This document shows, piece after piece, positions 1-7,938 of a stretch of DNA of 64,000 bases (positions are counted from its first letter, which is position 1; every line of letters begins with the position of its first letter). The translations under genes were made by a program, and so were the position numbers. The notes below the pieces were generated by a model. The model searched no databases, had not been told where the DNA came from, and saw nothing but the letters and a program-made list of their open reading frames with translations. The stretch is from Chlorobiota bacterium (GTDB lineage Bacteria; Bacteroidota; Bacteroidia; Bacteroidales; F082), in NCBI GenBank assembly GCA_030596395.1, contig JAUVKF010000004.1, positions 18,315 through 82,314 of the forward strand. The letters are read 5' to 3'.

Positions 1-689
1 GCACCAATAGTCTGGCTGTAGGCAATTTTCTCATCATATGCTTTTGTTGTGTCAGCGGCTGCAGCATCATAAGCTAGTCCATTGTTCAGGAATAATACAC
101 TAATGCCTGATTTACCAAAATCTCCATGGTAATGCAGCCATTGAATGGTTTTGTAATTTTTATTGGTATAAGCAACTTTATATAGCGATTGCTGCATAGC
201 ATTGATGGCAAAACCAGCATCAAGTTTATGGCTATCACCAAAAAAGAATTTCAAAATTGCGGCATCATGGCTACGTGCCTGCTGTGCCCAGCCAACGCTA
301 CCAAAAATCCTATGGTCATCGTAAATGATTTCCATACGGCCAACTTTCAAATGCAGGAACTTGGCAAACTTTACCTGTGCCCATGCTTCGTGAACTGAGA
401 AACCAACAGTATCACCAGTATTAAGTTGGTTTACATCACCCCAAACACGTACATCCTGAAGACTGATATATGCTTTGAAAGTTTTATTGGCAAAAAAACC
501 ATTTAATCGGGTTCGTTGTGAAACATAACTGGCTGCTTTTGCGTCATCAGGAAACAAAGTTTTGTAACCATGTCTGAATTCATATCGAGGCCTGACTTCG
601 GCAGATATTTTTACAGATTGAGCGAGGATATCACCTGCCATTACCATAAAAATCCCGCAAAATAAAAGCGGAAGAAAATACCTTTTCAT
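1..689 (-). CDS. Outer-membrane porin-like protein (alginate-export type beta-barrel), C-terminus outside window
   Basis: An open frame reads leftwards from an ATG at 689 to the window edge, giving 229 residues. It starts MKRYFLPLLFCGIFMVMAGD, a signal peptide ending near DILAQS. The mature part alternates hydrophobic and polar residues (VKISAEVRPRYEFRHGYKT, then RTRLNGFFANKTFKAYISL), as in barrel strands. Phrases such as HEAWAQVKF and LKVGRMEIIYDDHRIFGSVGWAQQ are typical of the alginate-export/porin family of Bacteroidota. It probably lets small solutes across the outer membrane; the substrate cannot be read from sequence. A -7 box (740-747) and a Crp/Fnr-type palindrome (763-792) precede it, so it is probably activated by a Crp/Fnr protein. 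Family call is by pattern only. Confidence 0.75.
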   Translation of the reverse strand, partial: MKRYFLPLLFCGIFMVMAGDILAQSVKISAEVRPRYEFRHGYKTLFPDDAKAASYVSQRTRLNGFFANKTFKAYISLQDVRVWGDVNQLNTGDTVGFSVHEAWAQVKFAKFLHLKVGRMEIIYDDHRIFGSVGWAQQARSHDAAILKFFFGDSHKLDAGFAINAMQQSLYKVAYTNKNYKTIQWLHYHGDFGKSGISVLFLNNGLAYDAAAADTTKAYDEKIAYSQTIG

Positions 690-739
690 AATGTGTTGGT
701 TTAGTTAAAAAAGAATTTAAGACATAAAATACTTAAATT

Positions 740-747
740 CAAAAATA
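740..747 (-). promoter_or_regulatory. Predicted -7 box of the porin gene (TATTTTTG)
   Basis: On the minus strand this reads TATTTTTG, matching the Bacteroidota -7 consensus TAnnTTTG. It lies 50 bp upstream of the porin ATG and about 30 bp downstream of the centre of the palindrome. No clear -33 TTG is seen, as expected if an activator substitutes for it. Confidence 0.5.
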
Positions 748-762
748 CAAGTATTTGTCGCG

Positions 763-792
763 AGCATTTTATGATTTAAATCATAAAATGCT
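763..792. promoter_or_regulatory. 30-bp perfect palindrome containing a Crp/Fnr-type operator
   Basis: The left half AGCATTTTATGATTT is followed directly by its exact reverse complement. The core at 770-785 is TATGA-TTTAAA-TCATA, the arrangement of a Crp/Fnr dimer site (inverted half-sites spaced by 6). The centre (777.5) falls about 42 bp upstream of the transcript start implied by the -7 box at 740-747, the usual class II activator position. The same half-sites with a 6-bp spacer occur at 31518-31533. Binding by either Crp/Fnr protein in the window is inferred. Confidence 0.6.
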
Positions 793-908
793 GATTTAGA
801 AGATATCTAAATAAATAGCGGTAAACATTGACCGTGATGACTTCCGTTGATTATCGGCAAGAAAGTATCAACCGGAGAGGGTTCTCAATGCGGATTAATT
901 CAAAACAA

Positions 909-1307
909 TTAAAGGTATTCCTGTAAAGTTCGTGATTGGAGGTAGGTGACAAATTCTTCCGATAATCTTTTTATCAAATCATTTCGGATACATTTATTAG
1001 TTGGACAGATATGTAAATCGTGCGGGCACTCACCGATGTCAACTTCACCTTCGATGGAACGGTAAATATCATAGATTTTTATATCCTCAGGCTTTTTTTT
1101 CATTTCAAATCCACCGGTTGGGCCACGATACGATTTTAAAAAGCCATCCTTCACCAGCCTTTGCATGACTTTGCCAATATGATGCTTTGAGAAACCTATT
1201 TTTTCTGATAACAGGATTGCATTTAACGGTTTATCCGATTTTGAAATTACAATTAAACCATGAATTCCAATGGAAGCAGCATCAGAGAAATTAATAATTT
1301 TAGGCAT
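909..1307 (-). CDS. Rrf2 family transcriptional regulator with three-cysteine cluster motif
   Basis: A 132-residue protein with the Rrf2 layout. The N-terminal winged helix (about 1-60) contains LSEKIGFSKHHIGKVMQRL and the wing GPTGGFEM. A loop around 94-107 carries three cysteines (CPHDLHICPTNKC). This spacing matches the Fe-S-ligating cysteines of IscR/NsrR-type members, so it probably senses NO, oxygen or iron-sulfur status. It is divergent from deoC. A 16-bp palindrome overlaps its own -7 box (1326-1341), which suggests autorepression. The exact subfamily (NsrR, IscR or other) cannot be decided from sequence alone. Confidence 0.85.
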   Translation of the reverse strand: MPKIINFSDAASIGIHGLIVISKSDKPLNAILLSEKIGFSKHHIGKVMQRLVKDGFLKSYRGPTGGFEMKKKPEDIKIYDIYRSIEGEVDIGECPHDLHICPTNKCIRNDLIKRLSEEFVTYLQSRTLQEYL

Positions 1308-1325
1308 AATTGATTGAATAAAGTT

Positions 1326-1341
1326 AGCTTTACAAAGCTAC
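1326..1341. promoter_or_regulatory. Palindromic operator overlapping the rrf2 -7 box
   Basis: TAGCTTT-AC-AAAGCTA is a perfect inverted repeat 19 bp upstream of the Rrf2 ATG. Read on the minus strand it contains TAGCTTTG, a TAnnTTTG -7 box (1334-1341), so a dimer bound here would block the rrf2 promoter. Confidence 0.45.
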
Positions 1342-1415
1342 AGTTATTTAAGAACTGATTTTCTTAAATTAATTTAAATCAAGATTTATACAAATTACCT
1401 TAATCCATATTTATA

Positions 1416-1423
1416 TAGATTTG
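1416..1423 (+). promoter_or_regulatory. Predicted -7 box of deoC (TAGATTTG)
   Basis: TAGATTTG fits TAnnTTTG and lies 17 bp before the deoC ATG, giving a very short leader. Confidence 0.4.
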
Positions 1424-1440
1424 TTTAAAAATTTGAAACC

Positions 1441-2292
1441 ATGCATCATTTTCAGGATTACACAGCAACACAAAACGAACTTACAAATAGGGGGAAAGCA
1501 ATCAGGATAGAGAGTCTCGATATAACTAATCGGATTAGTGTCTTAAAACAAATCCTGGGCTTTATTGATCTGACAACCTTAAGCGGTGATGATACCACTC
1601 AAAAAATACTTGACCTCTGTCATACCGGCATGTCGTTTTTTGACGGTGAAAAAGGTATTCCCAATGTTGCAGCAATTTGCGTTTACCCGGTTTTTGCAAA
1701 TACAGTTCATCATGCATTGAAAGGCACAGATATTAAAACTGCATGCGTTGCAGGAGCGTTTCCGAGCGGACAATCTCCATTGCCTGTGCGTATTGATGAG
1801 GTTAAATATGCCGTTGACCACGGCGCGGATGAAATTGATATGGTGATTTCAAGAGGAAGATTAATTGAAGGGGATGTAGATTTTATTTCGGATGAAGTAA
1901 GGCTGATCAAAGAAGCCTGTGGCGAAGCGCATTTAAAAGTAATAATTGAAACGGGCGAGCTGAAATCGGTAGAACTGATAAGGAAAGCAAGTGAACTGGC
2001 CATTACGGCAGGTGCTGATTTTATCAAAACTTCCACCGGGAAGATTGACCCGGCAGCTACACCCGAGGCTTTTTTAATCATGCTTGATACCATAAAAGAA
2101 TATTTTGAAGCTAGCGGTAAAATTATCGGGATAAAACCTGCCGGAGGTATTTCAGAACCCGATGAAGCCATACATTATTATTGTATGGTAAAAAGCGTTT
2201 TAGGTGAAGCATGGTTAAATTCAAGCCACTTCAGAATTGGGGCAAGCAGGCTGGCAAATAAGGTTTATCAGGAAATAACTGAAACCGGTTAG
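1441..2292 (+). CDS. deoC: Deoxyribose-phosphate aldolase
   Basis: A 283-residue DeoC/FbaB-family TIM-barrel aldolase. It cleaves 2-deoxy-D-ribose 5-phosphate to glyceraldehyde 3-phosphate and acetaldehyde in deoxynucleoside catabolism. Visible family signatures are CVYPVF, VAGAFPSGQSP, HGADEIDMVI, KVIIETGEL, GADFIKTSTGK (the Schiff-base lysine is in this segment) and GIKPAGGI. It is longer than the roughly 220-residue short form, with a 50-60 residue N-terminal extension as in the E. coli-like long form. It stands alone, divergent from the Rrf2 gene, with no deo operon partners in the window. Confidence 0.95.
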   Translation: MHHFQDYTATQNELTNRGKAIRIESLDITNRISVLKQILGFIDLTTLSGDDTTQKILDLCHTGMSFFDGEKGIPNVAAICVYPVFANTVHHALKGTDIKTACVAGAFPSGQSPLPVRIDEVKYAVDHGADEIDMVISRGRLIEGDVDFISDEVRLIKEACGEAHLKVIIETGELKSVELIRKASELAITAGADFIKTSTGKIDPAATPEAFLIMLDTIKEYFEASGKIIGIKPAGGISEPDEAIHYYCMVKSVLGEAWLNSSHFRIGASRLANKVYQEITETG

Positions 2293-2613
2293 CAAAGCTG
2301 TTTGTACTATTTATATATACCAATCAAGGGTTAAATTATACTAAACTTTAACAAAAAATCCAGGTTGGTACGAAGTACGTGTTGCGGGGTCAGTGAGTTA
2401 TAACAATCAAATTACCCGTAACCCGCATCCACGCAACCCGTAACCTGAATTCATCCAGTTGAAAACGAATTGATAATCAGCCAGGAATTTTAACTCTTGA
2501 TTCGCATTATTTTATATTTGCAAACAATTTTGCTGAAATGAAACTCCGATTAAACAGACGGGTTAACCCGTCTGTTCACCCAGGGAGAATGATTATTTCT
2601 AAAATATAATCAG
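2293..2613. other. Intergenic stretch with a -7 box and a 24-bp palindrome
   Basis: No convincing gene. TATATTTG at 2513-2520 matches TAnnTTTG and is the likely promoter of the following thioredoxin-fold gene. The predicted leader contains a 24-bp perfect palindrome at 2553-2576 (AACAGACGGGTT plus its reverse complement). A 23-codon frame (2538-2609) runs through it but looks fortuitous. Around 2370-2450 there are degenerate short repeats of the type acccgtaaccc. Confidence 0.5.
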
Positions 2614-3402
2614 ATGAAACAAATATCTGTTCTTCTATTTTCTATTGCATTCGCTTTACTTTTAAATGGTCAAACTCCCCTTACAGAGGCAGTAAATTTT
2701 CATGTTAAAACCATCGAAGGTGAAACCATCTGGTTATTCCCTTTACTGGATGATTATAATATTGTTGTGATTGACTTTTTCTCAACAACCTGCGGGCCAT
2801 GTCAGGATTATGCGCCTGATTACCAGGAAGCTTATGAAGAGTTTGGCGAAAATCAGAGCAATGTTTTTTTTATGGGCATCAACTGGGGTGATGATAACGA
2901 TGGGGTTCATGAATTTGATTCGATTTTTGGGTTGACCTATCCTTCGGTTAGCGGCACGCAAGGAGGCGGAGATGATGTTTTTGAAGATTACGAAGTGCTT
3001 TCTTATCCTACGGTAATAGTAATTACACCCGATCATCAAATTGTTGAGCAATACATCTGGCCGCCAACTGCCGAAAATATAATCAGCGCGGTGATTGCAG
3101 CCGGGGGAATGTATGTTGGTGTTGAAGATCAGGTGCAGGTTATCGAGAATTTAGTTGTTTATCCAAATCCGGTTGTTCAAAAGGCATTTCTTAATTTCAG
3201 TATTTCTTACAATGTCAATGTGGAATATGAAATTGTTGATGTTCTTGGAAATAATCTTTTCTCATCAGAAAAACAATTTTTTACTGTGGGTAGTAATGTA
3301 GTTGAACTTCCGGTTTCCGGATTAATTAATGGCCTGTATTTTGTAAGGTTAAACATTAATAATGCGGAGGTCATAACTTGTCGTTTTATTTTAGCCCGCT
3401 AA
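2614..3402 (+). CDS. Secreted thioredoxin-fold protein with T9SS C-terminal sorting domain
   Basis: 262 residues. A signal peptide (1-20, ending LLLNGQ) is followed by a TlpA/redoxin-like thioredoxin domain (about 25-170) with the active-site pair C60-G-P-C63 in FFSTTCGPCQDYAP and the cis-Pro loop SYPTVIVI. The last 80 residues begin VVYPNPVVQKAFLNFS and end INGLYFVRL..ITCRFI, a type A Por sorting domain. It is therefore probably exported by Tat-independent secretion and T9SS to the cell surface. Its likely role is thiol-disulfide exchange outside the cell; the partner is unknown. A lipoprotein gene follows 18 bp downstream. Confidence 0.85.
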   Translation: MKQISVLLFSIAFALLLNGQTPLTEAVNFHVKTIEGETIWLFPLLDDYNIVVIDFFSTTCGPCQDYAPDYQEAYEEFGENQSNVFFMGINWGDDNDGVHEFDSIFGLTYPSVSGTQGGGDDVFEDYEVLSYPTVIVITPDHQIVEQYIWPPTAENIISAVIAAGGMYVGVEDQVQVIENLVVYPNPVVQKAFLNFSISYNVNVEYEIVDVLGNNLFSSEKQFFTVGSNVVELPVSGLINGLYFVRLNINNAEVITCRFILAR

Positions 3403-3420
3403 GCAAAATCCTTTCATGAT

Positions 3421-3825
3421 ATGGTAAATAATGGTTTCAAATTTATTTTTCCAGTATTGCTGTTTTTGATCGCTTCCTGTGGTGTAAACGATATAGACGG
3501 GAACCAGGATAATGATAACCAGGTCGAAATGTTTCTGGGAACCTGGAATGTATCTGATCAGCCGGCAAGGTTGAATTATATTGTTACCATTCAACGCTCT
3601 CCACTATATGCTGACCGGGTTTTGATGGAAAACTTTGGAGATCTTGGAAGCAATACTTTTGGTCTGGTAGTGAACAACACGATCGTTATTGATCAACAAG
3701 ATATCGGTAATGGATTTACAACCGAAGGTTCGGGGAATTACATCAGCGAGAATAAGCTGGAATTTGAATTTTTTCTGGATGACGGGATTGATAAAGAATT
3801 GAGGAGAGCGATATTTACAAAGTAA
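3421..3825 (+). CDS. Hypothetical lipoprotein
   Basis: 134 residues starting with a lipoprotein signal (FPVLLFLIASC, lipobox LIAS-C). The mature part is acidic, with FLGTWNVSD and YIVTIQRSP, resembling small lipocalin-like 'lipoprotein with WxGxW strand' proteins of Bacteroidota that often follow T9SS genes. The spacing of 18 bp from the thioredoxin-fold gene suggests one transcript. No specific function is recognised. Confidence 0.65.
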   Translation: MVNNGFKFIFPVLLFLIASCGVNDIDGNQDNDNQVEMFLGTWNVSDQPARLNYIVTIQRSPLYADRVLMENFGDLGSNTFGLVVNNTIVIDQQDIGNGFTTEGSGNYISENKLEFEFFLDDGIDKELRRAIFTK

Positions 3826-3831
3826 TCATTG

Positions 3832-4242
3832 CTAATTTATTGTGTCAGTCTTCATATCCCCCGCCTTTGCCTCTTCCTCCGCCTTCATCTCAACCTCACT
3901 TTGCATTCTGCTCAAATTGGCCAGTACCTCTTCGTAAATGTCTTCCATTATCTCGGGATAACTGTTGTAATAATTTACATTTTCCTTGAATATCGTTACC
4001 GTTATGCCATAATGACGAAAGATTTGAGCATAAACAGAATCTTTGTATTCATTATTCATATTGGTACGAACCGAGCGGTTATGAACAATAATCCCTTCTG
4101 CAAGCTGGATATCTGTTAATATTTTCGTCATTTTATCATATGAAAGAAATGTTTCAGGTTTATCAGGATTTACCTTATTTTCATGATAACATCCTAACAA
4201 AAATAGGACAATAAAAGATAGTGGAAAAATATGTTTGATCAT
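3832..4242 (-). CDS. DUF4296 domain lipoprotein
   Basis: 136 residues. Signal and lipobox FIVLFLLGC, then the DUF4296 pattern (YDKMTKILTDIQLAEGII, followed by YAQIFRHYGIT and FKENVNYY). DUF4296 proteins are small Bacteroidota lipoproteins of unknown role. The C-terminus is rich in Glu, Ala and Lys, a likely exposed helix. It lies 5 bp (or 8 bp) downstream of recQ on the same strand and may be co-transcribed with it. Confidence 0.8.
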   Translation of the reverse strand: MIKHIFPLSFIVLFLLGCYHENKVNPDKPETFLSYDKMTKILTDIQLAEGIIVHNRSVRTNMNNEYKDSVYAQIFRHYGITVTIFKENVNYYNSYPEIMEDIYEEVLANLSRMQSEVEMKAEEEAKAGDMKTDTIN

Positions 4243-4246
4243 AGTT

Positions 4247-6451
4247 TTAATTTCCGACCTCCGAAAGGAATTTGATTCGCATCAGCCTTACTTCTTCCTC
4301 GGTATATTCTGATTCTCCTAATTCCGCCAGCGCATCTTCAATTGAATCGGTTTCTGCCTCAGAAAAATAATCATAAATATCATCCTGATGATATTCATCA
4401 ACTGCATCACTAATATAATAGCTGATATCTAATTTTGTGCCTGAGGAAACAATACTTTCAATCTCGGTTAGCATCTCGCTCAGACTAAGAGCTTTTGAAT
4501 GGGCAATATCTTTAAGCGGTAATTTACGATCGATGCTTTTGATGATAAATACCTTCATCCCCGATTTATTGACAACTGATTTAATAACCATGTCGTTAGG
4601 CCGGGTAATATCATTTTCTTCAACGTATTGTTTGATCAGTTCAATAAATGGCTCACCATATTTTTCCGCTTTGCCCGATCCCACACCAATAATTTGTGTC
4701 AGCTCTTCTTGCTTGATTGGATATTGTATAGCCATATCTTCGAGTGAAGGATCCTGGAATATTACAAAAGGAGGTAAATTTTCTTTCCTAGATAAATGCT
4801 TTCTTAAATCCTTTAACATTGAAAACAGCATCGAATCAGCACCACTCGTTTTTTGGCCGCCGTTGGCTGTAATAATTGAATCATCATCGGAGTCATCATA
4901 ATCATGATCCCTGGCCAACATAATGCTGAATGGATGTTTCAGGTACTCATTACCTTTTTCGGTTAACCGCAAAATGCCATAATTCTCTATTTCTTTTACC
5001 AGTAGTCTCTGGATTAATGCCTGGCGGATGACCGTATTCCAGTATTTTGATTCGTGCTTACTACCTTTATTAAAAAATTCATTCTGATCAAGCTTGATGG
5101 ATTTCACATCCCCACTTTTATTGCCGGCAAGCATATCGGAAATAATTTTGGCTTTAAATTGCTCCTTTGTTGCCTTCACAGCTTCAATGGCCAATTTAAT
5201 ATCGTCTTTTCCTTCAAATTTTTCTTTCGGGTTCAGGCAGTTATCGCAAGCGCCACAATTTTCTTTGGTAGTATGTTCACCAAAATAATGCAGTAGTGAT
5301 TTATGACGGCATACCGAAGATTCGGCATAAGCCACAGTTTCAAATAGTAACTCTTTGGCAATTTCCTGTTCGGCAACAGGCTTGTCTTTCGTGAACTTCT
5401 CAAGTTTCTGGATATCATCATAACTGTAAAAAGTAATACAGTTACCTTCACCGCCATCGCGTCCACCCCTGCCTGTTTCCTGGTAATAACCTTCAATACT
5501 TTTTGGAATATCGTGGTGGATTACAAAACGGATATCAGGTTTATCGATTCCCATTCCGAATGCAATGGTTGCCACGATCACCTCAACTTCTTCCATCAGG
5601 AACATATCCTGGTTGTTTCGCCGTGTGGCTGCATCCAGTCCGGCATGATATGGCAGGGCCCTGATACCATTTACGACAAGCGATTCAGCTGTTTCTTCAA
5701 CTTTTTTCCGCGAAAGGCAATAAACAATACCCGACTTTCCGGGTTGTGTTTTGATGTATTTGATTATGTTCTTTATTACCTGTTTGGTTTTTGGCCTTAC
5801 TTCATAATACAGGTTCTCCCGATCGAAAGATGATTTAAAAACCTTTGCATCCGGGATTTCAAGGTTTTTTAAAATGTCTTCCTGAACTTTTAAGGTTGCA
5901 GTCGCCGTTAAGGCAATAACCGGAACATCTTGTCCGATGGCATCAATTATCGGGCGTAACTTTCGGTACTCGGGCCTGAAATCGTGCCCCCATTCCGAAA
6001 TACAGTGCGCTTCATCAATAGCATACAAGGTAATATTGATCTGCTGTAGAAACTCAATATTTTCTTCTTTGGTCAACGACTCGGGGGCCATGTATAACAG
6101 TTTGGTTTTCCGGTTTAATAAGTCTGCGCGGACCTCTATTAACTCAGCTTTCGATAACGAGGAATTCATCACGTGCGCAATACCCGATTGCGTTCCGAAA
6201 TTCCTGATCATATCCACCTGGTTTTTCATTAAAGCGATCAGGGGAGAGACAACAATAGCTGTTCCTGAATTCATTAATGCCGGTAATTGGTAGCATAGCG
6301 ATTTACCACCTCCGGTAGGCATAACAACAAATGTGTCTTTGCCATCCAATAAACTATTGATTATTGGTTCCTGATTTCCTTTAAAACTTGAAAACCCAAA
6401 AAAGGATTTCAATAAATTCATCAAGTCAACTTTCTCCTTCTTGCTATCCAT
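4247..6451 (-). CDS. recQ: ATP-dependent DNA helicase RecQ
   Basis: 734 residues. 3'-5' DNA helicase of recombination and repair. Visible: RecQ motif 0 FKGNQEPII, Walker A in [19 protein letters not shown] box in [23 protein letters not shown], motif VI in [12 protein letters not shown], the zinc-binding cysteines [10 protein letters not shown]...CGACDNC, a winged-helix domain (about 405-510) and an HRDC domain (about 530-605). An acidic tail of about 120 residues continues to the C-terminus, as in Bacteroidota RecQ. I start at ATG 6451; a GTG one codon upstream is possible. Confidence 0.95.
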   Translation of the reverse strand: MDSKKEKVDLMNLLKSFFGFSSFKGNQEPIINSLLDGKDTFVVMPTGGGKSLCYQLPALMNSGTAIVVSPLIALMKNQVDMIRNFGTQSGIAHVMNSSLSKAELIEVRADLLNRKTKLLYMAPESLTKEENIEFLQQINITLYAIDEAHCISEWGHDFRPEYRKLRPIIDAIGQDVPVIALTATATLKVQEDILKNLEIPDAKVFKSSFDRENLYYEVRPKTKQVIKNIIKYIKTQPGKSGIVYCLSRKKVEETAESLVVNGIRALPYHAGLDAATRRNNQDMFLMEEVEVIVATIAFGMGIDKPDIRFVIHHDIPKSIEGYYQETGRGGRDGGEGNCITFYSYDDIQKLEKFTKDKPVAEQEIAKELLFETVAYAESSVCRHKSLLHYFGEHTTKENCGACDNCLNPKEKFEGKDDIKLAIEAVKATKEQFKAKIISDMLAGNKSGDVKSIKLDQNEFFNKGSKHESKYWNTVIRQALIQRLLVKEIENYGILRLTEKGNEYLKHPFSIMLARDHDYDDSDDDSIITANGGQKTSGADSMLFSMLKDLRKHLSRKENLPPFVIFQDPSLEDMAIQYPIKQEELTQIIGVGSGKAEKYGEPFIELIKQYVEENDITRPNDMVIKSVVNKSGMKVFIIKSIDRKLPLKDIAHSKALSLSEMLTEIESIVSSGTKLDISYYISDAVDEYHQDDIYDYFSEAETDSIEDALAELGESEYTEEEVRLMRIKFLSEVGN

Positions 6452-6470
6452 CACATCAGTAGATAAAATA

Positions 6471-6478
6471 TATCTTTG
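6471..6478 (+). promoter_or_regulatory. Predicted -7 box (TATCTTTG) upstream of kdsD
   Basis: TATCTTTG matches TAnnTTTG in the recQ-kdsD divergent spacer, 126 bp before the isomerase start. The reading frame is open upstream to 6490 but has no ATG. Confidence 0.35.
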
Positions 6479-6603
6479 TCGTATAGTAGAGTGTAAACAT
6501 CATTTCATTCTCTGGTAAAGAGGAACTTGTATTAATTGTTAATGATGCCTACACAAATATAATAATAAAAGATTTCTTTTTCATAAGTTTTAATAAAAAA
6601 ATT

Positions 6604-7569
6604 TTGAACAACCGAAAAAAAATAATCCAAACCGCTATTGATGTAGTGAAAAATGAACAGGAGGCAGTAGAGCATTTGTTAAGTGCTGTAAACGAAGATT
6701 TTGTGAATGCTGTTGAGATGGTTTTTAACGCCCAGGGCCGCGTTATTGTTACAGGCATTGGTAAAAGCGCCATTATTGCACATAAAATTGTTGCGACGTT
6801 CAATTCAACAGGCACACCGGCCATTTTTATGCATGCAGCCGATGCTATACATGGAGATATAGGTATTGTACGAAAGGAAGATATAATAATCGTTTTATCC
6901 AAAAGTGGTGAAACCCCGGAAATAAAAGTGCTTATACCTTTGTTGAAAGCCAGGAAAAACCGGCTCATTGCGCTGGTTGGAAATACCTCTTCGTATTTGG
7001 CCCGGCAGGCAGATTTAATTTTGGATGCTACCGTTGAAAAAGAAGCCTGTCCCAATAACCTGGTTCCAACTTCGAGCACCACCGCACAACTTGTACTTGG
7101 TGATGCGCTGGCAATTAGCTTATTGGAGTTAAAGGGTTTTACTGCATCTGATTTTGCAAAATTCCATCCCGGTGGTGCTTTAGGTAAGAGAATGTTCCTG
7201 CATGTGGAAGACCTGTCGGTAAATAACCAGGTTCCAAAGGTTGACATCGACGAGCAAATGGATAAGGTGATTATTGAGATGACGTCGAAAAGACTTGGTG
7301 TAACAGCTGTTTTAGAAAAGGGTGAGCTGGTTGGCCTTATTACAGATGGTGATCTGAGGAGGATGATACAAAAGTATTCGGATTATCATGCGCTAAAAGC
7401 CAGGGATGCCATGACAGTAAACCCGCAAACCATTCAGTATGATGCGCTGGTTGTGAATGCATTGAGTAATATGAGAGAGAACAACATCACTCAACTTCCG
7501 GTTTTGAATGGCGATAAATATGTTGGTGTAATTCATTTACACGACATTTTAAATGAAGGAATTTTCTAA
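6604..7569 (+). CDS. kdsD: D-arabinose 5-phosphate isomerase, KpsF/GutQ family (SIS + two CBS)
   Basis: 321 residues. Converts ribulose 5-phosphate to arabinose 5-phosphate, the first step of Kdo synthesis for LPS. SIS domain (about 35-175) contains VTGIGKSAIIAHKI, FNSTGTPA, SKSGETPEI and the family signature EACPNNLVPTSSTTAQL; the link FAKFHPGGALGKRM leads into two CBS domains (about 205-320). The first codon is TTG (no ATG is available upstream), and it aligns with the family N-terminus. LPS biogenesis is also represented by lptB and the permease at the window end. Confidence 0.92.
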   Translation: MNNRKKIIQTAIDVVKNEQEAVEHLLSAVNEDFVNAVEMVFNAQGRVIVTGIGKSAIIAHKIVATFNSTGTPAIFMHAADAIHGDIGIVRKEDIIIVLSKSGETPEIKVLIPLLKARKNRLIALVGNTSSYLARQADLILDATVEKEACPNNLVPTSSTTAQLVLGDALAISLLELKGFTASDFAKFHPGGALGKRMFLHVEDLSVNNQVPKVDIDEQMDKVIIEMTSKRLGVTAVLEKGELVGLITDGDLRRMIQKYSDYHALKARDAMTVNPQTIQYDALVVNALSNMRENNITQLPVLNGDKYVGVIHLHDILNEGIF

Positions 7570-7578
7570 AAGAAACCG

Positions 7579-7938
7579 ATGAAAAAAAATATCGTTAAAG
7601 AATATAGAAGCTACAGGCAAAAAATGAATAAAAAACTGCTTGCAGCTCCCAACAATAAGGTAATTAAGCGGATTTTTAACGTGGACACCAACGCCTATAT
7701 GGAAGGCGCACTGAATGTAAAAACAAAAGAGATGCTGGGCCTGGTAGCGTCAATGGTACTTAAATGTGACGATTGTATTTACTACCACCTTGAAAAATGT
7801 TACAAAGAAGGTGTGAGCACGGAAGAAATGATGGAAATTTTTGGTATTGCGAACCTTGTTGGAGGAACAATTGTTATACCTCACACACGACGTGCGCTGG
7901 AATTTTGGGAGGAACTAAATGGGATCAATAATTCTTAA
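7579..7938 (+). CDS. Carboxymuconolactone decarboxylase (AhpD-like) family protein
   Basis: 119 residues with the CMD/AhpD fold: KTKEMLGLVASMVLKCDDCIYYHLEKCYKEGVSTEEMMEIFGIANLVGGTIVIPH. The C-D-D-C pair and the nearby His match the AhpD redox/proton-relay site (CxxC...H). A role in peroxide reduction or thiol redox is plausible, but many members are uncharacterised. It begins 9 bp after kdsD and overlaps the next gene by 20 bp, so the three probably form one operon. Confidence 0.88.
   Translation: MKKNIVKEYRSYRQKMNKKLLAAPNNKVIKRIFNVDTNAYMEGALNVKTKEMLGLVASMVLKCDDCIYYHLEKCYKEGVSTEEMMEIFGIANLVGGTIVIPHTRRALEFWEELNGINNS

Noticed and set aside
1710..2171. 153-residue frame antisense to deoC
   Set aside because: Shadow of the conserved aldolase; composition is typical of reverse-frame translation.
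2538..2609. 23-codon frame through the palindrome as a leader peptide
   Set aside because: Low complexity, no runs of regulatory codons, and explained by the palindromic DNA.
6549..7247. 232-residue open frame antisense to the arabinose-phosphate isomerase gene
   Set aside because: Serine- and isoleucine-rich shadow of a well-supported gene with SIS and CBS domains; no independent start signals.
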